A stretch of DNA of 64,000 nucleotides from Amycolatopsis regifaucium (GCF_001613935.1 NZ_LQCI01000034.1:473031-537030), one strand, 5' to 3'; shown: positions 53,067 to 61,980, counted from the first letter of the stretch. The notes: generated by a model not told the origin, from the sequence alone. Numbers and translations: made by a program.

Positions 53067-53838
53067 AAACTCCGTCGGTGAGTCCGGTTTCCGTCAGCCC
53101 CTCCCGCATCTTCTGAAGAGTGGAGGCCAGCAGCCGGGACACCTGCATCTGGGAAACCCCGACCCGGCGGGCGATATCCGACTGGCTCATCCCGGACCCG
53201 AACCGCAGCGCGACGATCTTGCGTTCGCGGTCGGGCAGGCGTTCGAGCATCGGACGCAGCGCCTCGCGCAGCTCCGCCTGGCTCAGGTTGGCGTCCGCCT
53301 CGCCGAAGCGGGTGTGCGCCGAGTTCTCCAGGAGGTTGTCCAGCGAAGCCCCGTAACGACCCTGACCGGCACGAAGGCCTTCGAAGACCTCGTCCACGCC
53401 GACACCGAGGTGGGCGGCGATCTCACTGGGTTTCGGCGCGCGCGAAAGCCGGACCGTCAGCTCCTCGCGCGCGGCCGAGATGTTCGCGTTCAGCTCCTTG
53501 AGCCGCCTCGGGACCCGGACCGACCAGCTGTTGTCGCGGAAATGGTGACGAAGCTCACCCGAGATGGTCGGCACCGCGAAGGCGAGGAAGTCACTGCCCT
53601 GGGCGGGATCGAACCGGTCGACGGCGTGGATCAGCCCGATCGTGGCGATCTGGACCAGATCCTCCATCGACTCGTCACGGTTGCGGAACTTGCGCGCCAG
53701 GTTGCGCGCGAGTTCCAGATGGGCGCGCACCAGGTCGTCCCGGAGCCGTTCACGCTCGGGATCGTCCGCGGGCAGCGCGCACATGCGCTCGAACAGGGCC
53801 GGAACGTCCGCGCCGTCTTGCCCGACGGGATCGCTCAC
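53065..53838 (-). CDS. SigF/SigB-type alternative sigma factor
   Basis: 257 residues. Region 2 is LVRAHLELARNLARKFRNRDESMEDLVQIATIGLIHAVDRFD, with GSDFLAFAVPTISGELRHHFRD; region 3 follows, and region 4 has ALRFGSGMSQSDIARRVGVSQMQVSRLLA. It fits the SigB/SigF stress and development group. The GTG overlaps the upstream HATPase stop (4 bp), the usual coupling of an anti-sigma with its sigma. Confidence 0.93.
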   Translation of the reverse strand: MSDPVGQDGADVPALFERMCALPADDPERERLRDDLVRAHLELARNLARKFRNRDESMEDLVQIATIGLIHAVDRFDPAQGSDFLAFAVPTISGELRHHFRDNSWSVRVPRRLKELNANISAAREELTVRLSRAPKPSEIAAHLGVGVDEVFEGLRAGQGRYGASLDNLLENSAHTRFGEADANLSQAELREALRPMLERLPDRERKIVALRFGSGMSQSDIARRVGVSQMQVSRLLASTLQKMREGLTETGLTDGV

Positions 53839-54251
53839 GGCCGGGCCGCCTCGCTCTCCCGGATGAGCTCGACCCTGGAGAGGTAGCCACCGTCGGCCGG
53901 GGTGACGCTCCGCCGCGCGGAAGTCGCCAGCGCGGTGAGCAACTGCCAGGACAGACCGGTCTCGTCGTCGGGCTCCGGAGAATCGGACATGACCGAGACG
54001 GTCACCTCGATCCGGCCGTCCTTCCAAGAGAAGACGCAGGTCAGCTGTCCGTCGGCGGCCGAGGGGAGCAGCATGGAGCAGGCCTCGTCCACCGCCATCC
54101 GGAGATCCTCGACGGCGTCCAGGTCGAAATCCTGACGCATCGCGATATCCGCGACGATCGTCCGGAGAGTCGGTACCACATGCGGTACCGCGGCCGTGCG
54201 TACCTCGATGAGTTGAGCGCCCTCCCCGCTGGGCGGGGTGTTGTCCACCAC
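53835..54251 (-). CDS. RsbW/UsfX-like anti-sigma factor with degenerate ATP site
   Basis: 138 residues of HATPase_c type immediately upstream of and overlapping the sigma gene, as usfX is in mycobacteria. The N-box reads RMAVDEACSMLLPSA, with Met where the Mg-binding Asn should be. No DxGxG G1 box is visible (VMSDSPEPDDETG), while the G2-like TGLSWQLLTAL remains. It probably binds the sigma factor but may not be an efficient kinase. Tandem GTG starts after GAGAGGA. Confidence 0.82.
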   Translation of the reverse strand: MVDNTPPSGEGAQLIEVRTAAVPHVVPTLRTIVADIAMRQDFDLDAVEDLRMAVDEACSMLLPSAADGQLTCVFSWKDGRIEVTVSVMSDSPEPDDETGLSWQLLTALATSARRSVTPADGGYLSRVELIRESEAARP

Positions 54252-54291
54252 GTGTGTTCCTCTCTCCGGCTGCGCGCTGCCGTCTGCTCGG

Positions 54292-54318
54292 TTGCCCTGG
54301 GTGTGAGCAAACCAAACC
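54292..54318 (-). promoter_or_regulatory. SigF-like promoter of the anti-sigma/sigma operon
   Basis: GGTTT-N16-GGGCAA on the minus strand, 41 nt before the GTG. It is close to GGTTT-N16-GGGTA, suggesting autoregulation by the encoded sigma factor. Confidence 0.5.
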
Positions 54319-54389
54319 CACGTTTGACTCGCACAGGCGGCGGGCATGTAACCGGCGACAAACGATCTCCTTGGAAGGCGGGGACCGAC

Positions 54390-54698
54390 ATGGCTGACGT
54401 GAGCCGGCTGCCCAACGTGGTGGCGGAAGAGTGGGATTGGCAGCTCCGTGGGTCGTGCCGAGGCGCCGACAGCAGCTTGTTCTTCCATACGGACAACGAG
54501 CGCGGTTCGGCACGCGAGCGGCGCGAATCCCGTGCCAAGGCGATCTGCCAGACCTGCCCCGTGCTGGCGCAGTGCCGCAAGCACGCGTTGGCGGTCCAGG
54601 AGCCGTACGGCATCTGGGGTGGTCTCGGCGAGATCGAGCGCCGCGAGTTGTTCCTGCGGGAACGCCGCGCCGGGCGGCAGGCGCTGACCGCGCGTTGA
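54390..54698 (+). CDS. WhiB-family iron-sulfur regulator
   Basis: 102 residues with the four cluster cysteines C23, C53, C56 and C62 (AICQTCPVLAQC) and the GIWGG turn, followed by a basic C-terminus (RRELFLRERRAGR) that contacts DNA. Wbl proteins bind the primary sigma factor region 4 and sense NO or redox. ATG at 54390 follows a GGAAGGCGGGG stretch. Divergent from the sigma operon. Confidence 0.93.
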   Translation: MADVSRLPNVVAEEWDWQLRGSCRGADSSLFFHTDNERGSARERRESRAKAICQTCPVLAQCRKHALAVQEPYGIWGGLGEIERRELFLRERRAGRQALTAR

Positions 54699-54912
54699 GC
54701 GTGTCCGGGACGCCGATCGGCGACGCGCGCGATGGCGATCGTGGCGCGCCGTCCGGACTGGGTTAGGGTTGGGACTGTCGTTGCGGGGACAGCCACGCCT
54801 ACCCGCCGAAGAAGAGCGTGCGTCCGTGTCCGGACTGGGCGCGGCCGTAGCTTGAGACCACAGGCGAGCTCCGGCGCTGAGCGCTGGTTCTCACCTGATG
54901 AGGAGAATGTGC

Positions 54913-55266
54913 ATGCCCGCAGCGGAGCAGAACACCACGCCGCCCGGTTTCAGCATCACGCTGGACACCGACGCGTCAGCACCGCGCGTGGTGGTCACCG
55001 GTGAGCTCGACCTGTTGACGAGCCCGCAGCTCCAGGAGACCCTCGGGGCCCTGATCACCGACAAACCGTCCGGCCGGGTCGTCGCCGACCTGACCGGGGT
55101 GACCTTCTTCGACTCCTCGGCGCTGAACGTGGTGCTCCAGGCGCAGCGCCAGGCCGCCGAGAAGAAGGTGGAGCTCGAAGTGGTGCCCAGCGCGCAGGTG
55201 AGCCGAGTGATCGAGCTCACCGGGGTAGCCGAGCACCTCAGCGTGTCGCAGGAGCCCCCCGCCTGA
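54913..55266 (+). CDS. STAS-domain anti-sigma factor antagonist
   Basis: 117 residues of the SpoIIAA/RsbV fold. The phosphorylatable Ser lies in FFDSSALNVV (Ser68/Ser69), and ITLDTD...GELDLLTSPQL is the N-terminal strand. When unphosphorylated it should trap the RsbW-like protein and free the sigma factor. ATG with AGGAG 7 nt upstream. It is near but not in the sigma operon, so which of the two HATPases it partners needs testing. Confidence 0.9.
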   Translation: MPAAEQNTTPPGFSITLDTDASAPRVVVTGELDLLTSPQLQETLGALITDKPSGRVVADLTGVTFFDSSALNVVLQAQRQAAEKKVELEVVPSAQVSRVIELTGVAEHLSVSQEPPA

Positions 55267-55318
55267 TCCCCCCGCTACGGTCGTGGGCTCTTGATCCGCG
55301 ACACCTGGGGGCAGCACG

Positions 55319-56107
55319 ATGATGGGGCGGACGCATGCCCTCACCGGCTGGTGCGCGGGCCTCGCGCTCGCACCGGTCGTCGGGGCGGGCACGGTGCACC
55401 AAGCGGTCGTGTTCGCCGCGACCACGGCGGGCTTCGCCCTCTTGCCGGACCTCGACCACCCGGGCGCCCGCGCGTCGAAGCTGCTCGGCTGGTTCACCGG
55501 GGCGATCTCCTGGCTGCTGCGCCGTGTGTCGGCGGCCCTGTACGCGCTGACCAAGGGACCTCGGGACGAGAAGGTCACCGGTAAGCACCGGCACCTTTCG
55601 CACACCGTGCTGTTCGCCGTCGGTCTCGGCTTCCTGACGTCCTGGGGCACCACCGAAGGCGGGCCGTGGGCGGTCTTCGGCGTCGTCGTACTGGGCCTGC
55701 TGCTCGCGGAAGGCGCCCTCGGCGACTGGCTCCTGCCGGTCAGCGGCGCCGCGGTCGGCTGGTGGGTGTGGACGGCGCCGCCGGACAAGACGGCGCAGCT
55801 CGCGGAGATCTCCGGCTGGCTCGGCGTCGCCGTCGCGGCCGGTTGTTTCGTGCACTGTCTCGGGGACGCGCTGACCGAGTCCGGCTGCCCCTTCCTGTTC
55901 CCGATCCCGATCGCGGGCGAGACCTGGTACGAGATCCGGCCGCCGAAGCCGCTGCGCTTCCGCACCGGCAAGAACGTGGAGAACCGGCTGATCTTCCCGG
56001 TGTTCGCGATCGCCGCGGTGGTGCTGATCCCGGGCGTCTGGGACTACCTCTTCACCACCGTCCAGGGTTTCCTCACCCCGGATGGGACGCAGACCGCGGT
56101 CCATTGA
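55319..56107 (+). CDS. YdjM/DUF457-type membrane-bound metal-dependent hydrolase
   Basis: 262 residues: metal ligands in GRTHALTGW, LLPDLDHPGAR and HRHLSHTVLF, with several membrane helices. It matches the YdjM family of inner-membrane putative metal-dependent hydrolases. An ATG one codon later (55322) is equally likely. Substrate unknown. Cotranscription with the STAS gene is possible (52-bp gap). Confidence 0.87.
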   Translation: MMGRTHALTGWCAGLALAPVVGAGTVHQAVVFAATTAGFALLPDLDHPGARASKLLGWFTGAISWLLRRVSAALYALTKGPRDEKVTGKHRHLSHTVLFAVGLGFLTSWGTTEGGPWAVFGVVVLGLLLAEGALGDWLLPVSGAAVGWWVWTAPPDKTAQLAEISGWLGVAVAAGCFVHCLGDALTESGCPFLFPIPIAGETWYEIRPPKPLRFRTGKNVENRLIFPVFAIAAVVLIPGVWDYLFTTVQGFLTPDGTQTAVH

Positions 56108-56168
56108 GGAATGCCCTTACCGCCGGCGGCGTTGAATCGGAACGCCGGACCCGGTTGAGGGGGGAACA

Positions 56169-56717
56169 GTGGACAAGCCCGTGCTGCGCGCCGACGCGCG
56201 ACGCAATCGCGCGAAGGTGCTCGCGGCGGCCGAACAGGCCTTCGCCGTCGACGGCCTCGCCGTCCCCCTCGACGAGATCGCCCGCCTCGCCGGGGTCGGC
56301 GCGGGTACGGTCTACCGGCATTTCCCCAGTAAGGAAGCGCTCTTCCAGGCCGTCGTCCTGGAACGCGTCGAGCAGTTCGCGCGGGAAGCACGCGAACTGC
56401 TGGCCGCCGAAAACCCCGGCGCGGTGTTCTTCGACTTCTTCAAGCGCGTCGTCCAGCAGGCGTCCCTCAACCGGGCCCTTTGCGACGCGCTCGCCGAGAC
56501 GACCGGGCTGGGTTTCAAAGCGAGCGCGGGCTCCGACTTCCGGTCGGCACTGCAGGCGCTGCTGCTCCGGGCGCAGGCCGCGGGGGCGGTGCGCGAGGAC
56601 ATCGACGGCGACGACCTGCGCGCCCTGATCGCCGGTTGCCTCGCCGCGGAACGGTATTCGCCGGAAAGCCGGCACCTCGTCCGCGTCGTGGTCGACGGCC
56701 TGCGCAAGGCAGGCTGA
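56169..56717 (+). CDS. TetR family regulator
   Basis: 182 residues with HTH PLDEIARLAGVGAGTVYRHFPSKEALFQAVVLERV and a C-terminal SbtR-like ligand domain. GTG start after GGGGGGAACA. No obvious divergent partner; the target is unknown. Confidence 0.92.
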   Translation: MDKPVLRADARRNRAKVLAAAEQAFAVDGLAVPLDEIARLAGVGAGTVYRHFPSKEALFQAVVLERVEQFAREARELLAAENPGAVFFDFFKRVVQQASLNRALCDALAETTGLGFKASAGSDFRSALQALLLRAQAAGAVREDIDGDDLRALIAGCLAAERYSPESRHLVRVVVDGLRKAG

Positions 56718-56823
56718 GCGGCCCGCGTACCTTTCGACGTCGTCGGGCACCCCGCCGAGTTCGGTCAGGGAATTCCGGCGCGACCGAGGCAACCCGTACG
56801 GCTCCTCTTTCCGTCTGTCCGGT

Positions 56824-57303
56824 ATGCGTCGGCTACCGGTTTTCGTGCTCCTGCTCGCGACACTGACCGCGTGCGGCCAGTCCTCCGGTGGCGGTGGTGG
56901 CAAAGACTGCCCCGCCATGGCCTTGATGGAGGGGGTGTCGCTCGACGTCCCGCCCGAGGCGGCCGCCGGGCGCACCCGCGTGTCGATGGAGTTCTGCTGG
57001 GCGGGGAAATGCGTGACCGAAGCCGCCGAGCTGACACCGAGCAGCCGTACCGAGGACCAAGGGTGCGTCGGCGATGTGTGCTCGGGGAAGGCGGTGCCCA
57101 CCGGTGGCAAGCACGCGGCCGTGCCCGTCCAGGGCCTGCCGCTCACGCCGGTGAAGACCACGGTGACCTTCGACGACGGGAAACCCCACTTCCTCGACGT
57201 GACGCCGGTGCTCGGCTACCCGGCGGGCGAGGAATGCGGTGGCGGAGTGCCGGTCGCGAAACTGGTCGTCGGCCCGGGAGGCGAAGTACGGCAACAACCG
57301 TGA
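56824..57303 (+). CDS. Hypothetical lipoprotein
   Basis: 159 residues. Type II signal peptide MRRLPVFVLLLATLTACGQ with lipobox LTAC, then a Gly/Ser linker and a beta-rich domain with four Cys likely in two disulfides (EFCWAGKC, GCVGDVC). No family was recognised. Terminated by a bidirectional hairpin that overlaps its stop codon. Confidence 0.75.
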   Translation: MRRLPVFVLLLATLTACGQSSGGGGGKDCPAMALMEGVSLDVPPEAAAGRTRVSMEFCWAGKCVTEAAELTPSSRTEDQGCVGDVCSGKAVPTGGKHAAVPVQGLPLTPVKTTVTFDDGKPHFLDVTPVLGYPAGEECGGGVPVAKLVVGPGGEVRQQP

Positions 57304-57330
57304 AGGCCGCCCGTGGTGGGCGGCCTTCAC
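57300..57330. terminator. Bidirectional terminator-like hairpin
   Basis: Perfect 13-bp arms (57300-57312 and 57318-57330) with a 5-nt loop between the convergent lipoprotein and ABC permease genes. Confidence 0.7.
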
Positions 57331-57337
57331 GGCCCGG

Positions 57338-58978
57338 TCAGCCGACGTCTCTGCGTCGCCAGCCGACGACCCCGGCCGCGAGCGCGACCGCCGCCACCCC
57401 CGCGAGCCAGCTCAGCGGGGTCGCGGTGAACTCCGCGGCAGGCAGTTTCGGAACGTGCGAGAACGGCGAGGCGTCGAGCAGCACCCGCGGCAGGTTCAGC
57501 ACCGGGCCGAACAGGCTGAGCAGCAACGCCAGCCCGGCGATCGCCCACGCCGCCGTCGAGAACTTCGGCGCCAGGCCGAACAGCGTCACGGCGAGACCGA
57601 CGATCACCCACACCGCCGGGAGTTGCGCGAGCGAGGCGACCACCAGGTCACCGACCGAGCCGCCGACGTCCCCGGCGCGCATCCCGTTCGTAAGTCCTAA
57701 CAGGACACCGCTGACGAGCATCATCAGCGCGGTGCCGCCGAAGGCGAACACGAGATGGCTCCACAGCACCCGAAGCCTGCCGACACCCGTGGCGAGCAGC
57801 GGCTCGACGCGGACCGCGGTCTCCTCGGCGCGGATCCGCAGCGCGGCCTGCACCCCGTAGAGCGCGACGACCATCGCGAACATGCCGGCCATGGCCGCCA
57901 TGAAGGCGTCGACCAGCGCGTCGGTGCCGCCCATCCGCTGGAAGATCTGCCGGGCCTGCTCGCTCTGCCCGACGATGTCACTGATGCCGTTCGCGACCGA
58001 ACCGAACACCCCGGCGCAGATCGCCGTCCCGATCAGCCAGCCGATCAACGGTCCCCGGTGCAACCGCCACGCCAGCGCGAACGGGCTTCGCAGCGACGAG
58101 GCCGCCACGGCGGGGCCTGGCCTCGGCGGAAGGAGGCCGGTGCCGACGTCACGCCGAGGGATCAGCGCGTAGCCGATCGCGCCGACGACCACGGCCGTGG
58201 CGAGCGGCAGCAGGAAGACCCACCAGCGCTCGTCCGCGAACGGCCGGAGCTGCTGCGCCCAGCCGAGCGGGGACAGCCACGAGACCCATCCCGCGTCGGC
58301 CGTCGAGTCACCGACCGCGCGGAGCAGGAACGCGACCCCGACGAGGGTGGCGCCGATCCCGTTGGCCGTCCGGGAGTATTCGGCGACCTGTACGGCGACC
58401 GCCGCGACCGCGGTGAAGACCAGCCCGGTCGCCGCGGTGGCGCCACCGAGGGCCAAGGCCCCGGCCGACGGCATCTTCGCGCCGATCATCAGCCCGGTCT
58501 CGATCAGTCCGATGAGGACACTCGCCCCGCCGGCGACGAGCACGGCCGCGGTCAGCGCGGCGTACCGGCCGACCACCGCGGACGCCAGCAGTTCGGCGCG
58601 GCCGGAGTCCTCCTCCGCCCGGGTGTGCCTCGTGACGGTGAAGACCGCCATCAACGCGACGAGCAGTGCCAGGAACCCGCCGAGCCGCCAGGCGGTGAAC
58701 CCGCCCGCCGTCGAGAGGTCGAAGGCCGGTCCGTAGATCACCGCGATCGACGGGTTGGCGCCCATGCTCGCGGTGAGCCCGGCGCGTTCGGCGGCCGTCG
58801 GGTACAGCGTTTCGAAAGTGCCGGCCGTGCTCGACGGCGCGATGCCCAGCAGGAAGACCCAGACCGTCAGGATGATCCGGTCCCGCCGCAGCGCGAGCCT
58901 GGTCAGCTGCCAGGTGCCCACCAGCCGGGTGGCCGACGAGCCGGCCGCGTGCGCGGGCCGGTCGAGCGTCGCGGTCAT
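57338..58978 (-). CDS. ABC-2 type exporter permease (drug/polyketide exporter type)
   Basis: 546 residues with about 12 helices in two similar halves, as in the EmrE-independent polyketide-antibiotic exporter family of actinomycetes (YhgE/ABC-2 double permease). The GTG/ATG region overlaps the ATPase stop by 4 bp. With that ATPase it forms an efflux pump. The divergent MarR-like gene is the probable repressor. Confidence 0.9.
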   Translation of the reverse strand: MTATLDRPAHAAGSSATRLVGTWQLTRLALRRDRIILTVWVFLLGIAPSSTAGTFETLYPTAAERAGLTASMGANPSIAVIYGPAFDLSTAGGFTAWRLGGFLALLVALMAVFTVTRHTRAEEDSGRAELLASAVVGRYAALTAAVLVAGGASVLIGLIETGLMIGAKMPSAGALALGGATAATGLVFTAVAAVAVQVAEYSRTANGIGATLVGVAFLLRAVGDSTADAGWVSWLSPLGWAQQLRPFADERWWVFLLPLATAVVVGAIGYALIPRRDVGTGLLPPRPGPAVAASSLRSPFALAWRLHRGPLIGWLIGTAICAGVFGSVANGISDIVGQSEQARQIFQRMGGTDALVDAFMAAMAGMFAMVVALYGVQAALRIRAEETAVRVEPLLATGVGRLRVLWSHLVFAFGGTALMMLVSGVLLGLTNGMRAGDVGGSVGDLVVASLAQLPAVWVIVGLAVTLFGLAPKFSTAAWAIAGLALLLSLFGPVLNLPRVLLDASPFSHVPKLPAAEFTATPLSWLAGVAAVALAAGVVGWRRRDVG

Positions 58979-59871
58979 TTCGCGCTCGCTTCGGTGGTGT
59001 AGTGACGGAGGAACAGTTCCTCCAGCGTCGGCGGCTGGCTGGTCAGGCTGCGGACGCCGACCTGGGTGAGCCGTCGCAGCGCGTCGTCGAGAGAACGGGT
59101 TTCGACGTCGAACCGGACCCGGTTGCCCTCGACCTTGAGATCGTGGATGTTCTCCAGTTTGGTCAGTCCGTCGGGTGGACCGGCGAGTTCGGCCGAGATC
59201 GACGTCCTGGTGAGGTGCCGCAGGTCGGCCAGCGTGCCGGTTTCCACGGTGCGGCCGTTGCGGATGATGCTGACCTTGTCGCAGAGCGCCTCGACCTCGG
59301 CCAGGATGTGGCTCGACAGGAGCACCGTGCGTCCCTGCTCGCGCTCTTCCTGGATCGCGTACTGGAAGGTGGCCTCCATCAGCGGGTCGAGCCCGGAGGT
59401 CGGCTCGTCCAGGATCAGCAGGTCCACCCGCGAGGCCAGCGCGGCCACGATGGCGACCTTCTGCCGGTTGCCCTTGGAGTAGGTGCGCCCCTTCTTCTTG
59501 GGGTCGAGGTCGAAACGCTCGATGAGATCCTTGCGGCGGCGCTGATCGAGCCCGCCCCGCAGCCGCCCCAGCAGATCGATCACCTCGCCGCCGGAGAGGT
59601 TGGGCCAGAGGTTCACGTCGCCGGGGACGTAGGCGAGGCGCCGGTGCAGCCTCGCCGCGTCCTTCCAGGGGTCGCCGCCGAGGAGGCGGACGTCGCCCGA
59701 GTCCGCGTGGAGCAGGCCGAGCAGGACCCGGACGGTGGTCGACTTCCCCGCGCCGTTCGGGCCGAGGAAGCCGTGCACCTCCCCAGCGGGTACCCGCAGG
59801 TCAAGACCGTCGAGAGCCTTGGTCCGGCCGAAGGATTTGTGAAGGCCGGAGATGGAGATGGCGTTTTCCAT
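58975..59871 (-). CDS. ABC transporter ATP-binding protein
   Basis: 298 residues: Walker A GPNGAGKST, signature TYSKGNRQKVAI (degenerate LSGGQ), Walker B LLILDEPTSGLDP and the H-loop ILLSSHIL. It is of the DrrA/CcmA drug-exporter branch with a C-terminal extension. ATG at 59871. Overlaps the permease gene by 4 bp. Confidence 0.95.
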   Translation of the reverse strand: MENAISISGLHKSFGRTKALDGLDLRVPAGEVHGFLGPNGAGKSTTVRVLLGLLHADSGDVRLLGGDPWKDAARLHRRLAYVPGDVNLWPNLSGGEVIDLLGRLRGGLDQRRRKDLIERFDLDPKKKGRTYSKGNRQKVAIVAALASRVDLLILDEPTSGLDPLMEATFQYAIQEEREQGRTVLLSSHILAEVEALCDKVSIIRNGRTVETGTLADLRHLTRTSISAELAGPPDGLTKLENIHDLKVEGNRVRFDVETRSLDDALRRLTQVGVRSLTSQPPTLEELFLRHYTTEASAK

Positions 59872-59891
59872 GGATCTGAAGGTACAGTGAT

Positions 59892-59907
59892 TTCACGAAG
59901 TTGTGAA
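59892..59907. promoter_or_regulatory. Operator-like palindrome between the ABC exporter and MarR-like genes
   Basis: TTCAC-GAAGTT-GTGAA, 20 bp before the ATPase start and 58 bp before the regulator start. Likely binding site of that regulator. Confidence 0.55.
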
Positions 59908-59965
59908 GTTAAGAAAACGTATGGATGGTGTGATCGTTCTGGGGGATGTACGAGAGGATGGACCC

Positions 59966-60466
59966 ATGACGACGCCTGAGAGTGCTCCGAGCACCCAGAG
60001 AGACAAGGACGCCGTCCGCCGCTACGTGGAACACCTGGGTCTCACGCTTTCCCAGATCGGGATGCAGCGGATGCCCGCGCGGGTGTTCGCCGCGTTGATG
60101 ACCACCGACGCCGGCCGCCTGACCTCGGCCGAACTGGCCGACCAGCTCTCGGTGAGTCCCGCCGCGATCTCCGGCGCCGTGCGCTACCTGGAACAGATCG
60201 GCCTGGTCGCCAAGGAACGCGAGCCGGGCTCGCGCCGCGACCACTACCGGCTGTTCGACGACCTCTGGTACGCCACCTTCATGAAACGCGACCGCATGAT
60301 CACCATGTGGCGCGACGCGGCCGACGAGGGCGTTTCGGCGCTCGGTGAGGACACGCCGGCGGGTGAGCGGGTCGCGGAGATGCGGGACTTCCTGAGTTTC
60401 ATGATCAAGGAACTCAACGACATGTACGCCAAGTGGCACGAGATGCGAGCCGCGAAGGGCAAGTGA
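59966..60466 (+). CDS. GbsR/MarR-family regulator
   Basis: 166 residues: winged HTH LTSAELADQLSVSPAAISGAVRYLEQIGLVAKEREPGSRRDHYRL, then a helical dimer domain. Proteins of this type repress divergently encoded drug exporters. The ATG at 59966 has GAGAGGA upstream. Convergent with a TetR gene; a family B palindrome lies between. Confidence 0.9.
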   Translation: MTTPESAPSTQRDKDAVRRYVEHLGLTLSQIGMQRMPARVFAALMTTDAGRLTSAELADQLSVSPAAISGAVRYLEQIGLVAKEREPGSRRDHYRLFDDLWYATFMKRDRMITMWRDAADEGVSALGEDTPAGERVAEMRDFLSFMIKELNDMYAKWHEMRAAKGK

Positions 60467-60538
60467 CCGGAGGGGCGCGGGTGGCCGTTCGGTGCAGATG
60501 GTCGTGAGTGAGCCCGGTGGCCGCCTTCACACCTTCCC

Positions 60539-60595
60539 AGTACATGATGGCCCCCTTCATTGCGTCTAGCGCAAGGAAGGGGGCCATCATGTACT
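60539..60595. repeat. Family B long inverted repeat, copy 2
   Basis: 26-bp arms with one mismatch (60539-60564, 60570-60595) and a TCTAG loop lie between convergent genes. Nearly identical to 32476-32534. Confidence 0.9.
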
Positions 60596-60649
60596 TCACG
60601 CCAGCGAAGACGCAGGCCACGACGAGTACCTAAGAGTGGGTTCGCTCTA
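60591..60649 (+). repeat. Repeat tail shared with 6421-6480
   Basis: Begins GTACTTCACGC and ends GGGTTCGCTCTA. It aligns with 6421-6480 and adjoins the palindrome, so palindrome and tail may form one unit. Confidence 0.55.
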
Positions 60650-61252
60650 TCCCGTATCGCCGCTCACGACCAGCGCGCCCAGAAGCGTCCCCGCCAGCCG
60701 CTCCGCCCACTCGTCCAACTCGTCCCCTGGCGGCTCGCGGTCCTCGAAGGACGCCAGGAACGCGTACTGGAAACAGGCCCCCAGCAGCAAAGACGCCGAA
60801 GCCTCCAGGTCCGCACCCTCGCGAATCCGGCCGAGCCGCGCCTCCTCGCGCAGGTACTCGACGACGCGCGCGAGCGGGACGTCCGGGCCGGACTGCCTGC
60901 TCTTGACCCGTTCCCGGTGCGTCGCGAGAAGCTTCCGCGAGGAGAACAGCGACACCGCGATCGGGAAACTCTCCAGGTAGAACGACAGCGTGATCCGCGC
61001 CAGCCGGGCGAGGTTCGCCGCGAGCGGGGCCTCCGCCGCCGTCTCCATCAGCTCGTCCAAGGTCGTCCCGAGCGCGGGCAGCTGTTCGGTCAGCACGCTC
61101 GTGAAGATCTCGGTCTTGTCCTTGAAGTGCTTGTACAGCAACGCCTCCGAGTAGCCCGCAGCCTGCGCGATGGCCTTGGTGGTGGCGTGCGCGTAGCCCT
61201 GCTCGCGCATCACCTTCGCCGCCGCGGCGACGATCTCCTCGCGGCTTCCCAT
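60647..61252 (-). CDS. TetR family regulator
   Basis: 201 residues: HTH TTKAIAQAAGYSEALLYKHFKDKTEIF and a helical ligand domain. Divergent from an NAD(P)H-binding protein gene, with two tandem palindromes between them, a textbook repressor arrangement. ATG at 61252. Confidence 0.93.
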   Translation of the reverse strand: MGSREEIVAAAAKVMREQGYAHATTKAIAQAAGYSEALLYKHFKDKTEIFTSVLTEQLPALGTTLDELMETAAEAPLAANLARLARITLSFYLESFPIAVSLFSSRKLLATHRERVKSRQSGPDVPLARVVEYLREEARLGRIREGADLEASASLLLGACFQYAFLASFEDREPPGDELDEWAERLAGTLLGALVVSGDTG

Positions 61253-61292
61253 GTTCGCTCCTGAGGGCTTCTCAGCGTTCGCTCGACAAGTG

Positions 61293-61332
61293 GTGAGTGA
61301 ACACTCACCATAGTGGGTGAGTGTTCACTAAC
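61293..61332. promoter_or_regulatory. Tandem TetR operators
   Basis: GTGAGTGAACACTCAC (61293-61308, perfect palindrome) and GTGAGTGTTCACTAAC (61317-61332, near-perfect) are spaced by 8 bp. They also form a perfect 14-bp outer inverted repeat (61296-61309 / 61316-61329). Confidence 0.85.
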
Positions 61333-61347
61333 CAGGAGGGCGTGACC

Positions 61348-61980
61348 ATGAAACTCACTGTTTTCGGTGCCACGGGCGGGGTCGGTACCGAGGTCGTCAA
61401 GCAGGCGCTGGCCGCGGGCCGGCACGTCACGGCGGTCGTCCGCGACCCGTCCAGGCTGGAGGTCGAGGACGAACTGCTGGAAGTCGTCGTCGCCGAGCTG
61501 TCCGAGCACGGCGCGCTGACCGAGGCGGTGTCCGGGCGCGACGTGGTGATCTCGGCGCTCGGCGCCCGCGAGCGCCGCCCGACGACCGTCGTCACCGACG
61601 GGGCGCACGCCGCCCTCGCCGCGTTGCGTTCGGCGGGTGGCCGCCGGCTGCTCCTGGTGAGCGCCAGCGGTCCGTTCGTCGACGGCGACGGGTTCTTCAC
61701 CGGAAACGTCGTCAAGCCGATCCTCGGCAAGGTCCTCCGGCACCCCTTCGCCGACATGGTGGCCGCCGAGCGGATCGTGCGCGCGAGCGAACTCGACTGG
61801 ACGATCGTGCGCCCGCCCCGCCTGCTGAACGGACCGCACACCGGCGTGATCGCCGCCCGCACCGACGGCAACGTCCGCGGCGGCTTCAGCATCAACCGCG
61901 CCGACGTCGCTGATTACCTGCTCCGCGCGGCCTCGGACGACTCCCTCATCCGCCAGACCGTCTCGATCGCCAAGGGCTGA
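61348..61980 (+). CDS. NAD(P)-binding atypical SDR (NmrA/YwnB-like)
   Basis: 210 residues: FGATGGVGTEVV cofactor loop at the N-terminus, VVISALGAR, a LLLVSASGPF strand and WTIVRPPRLLNG. It is an atypical SDR, perhaps a flavin reductase or redox sensor. ATG at 61348 follows AGGAGGG. It is under likely TetR control through the tandem operators. Confidence 0.88.
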   Translation: MKLTVFGATGGVGTEVVKQALAAGRHVTAVVRDPSRLEVEDELLEVVVAELSEHGALTEAVSGRDVVISALGARERRPTTVVTDGAHAALAALRSAGGRRLLLVSASGPFVDGDGFFTGNVVKPILGKVLRHPFADMVAAERIVRASELDWTIVRPPRLLNGPHTGVIAARTDGNVRGGFSINRADVADYLLRAASDDSLIRQTVSIAKG

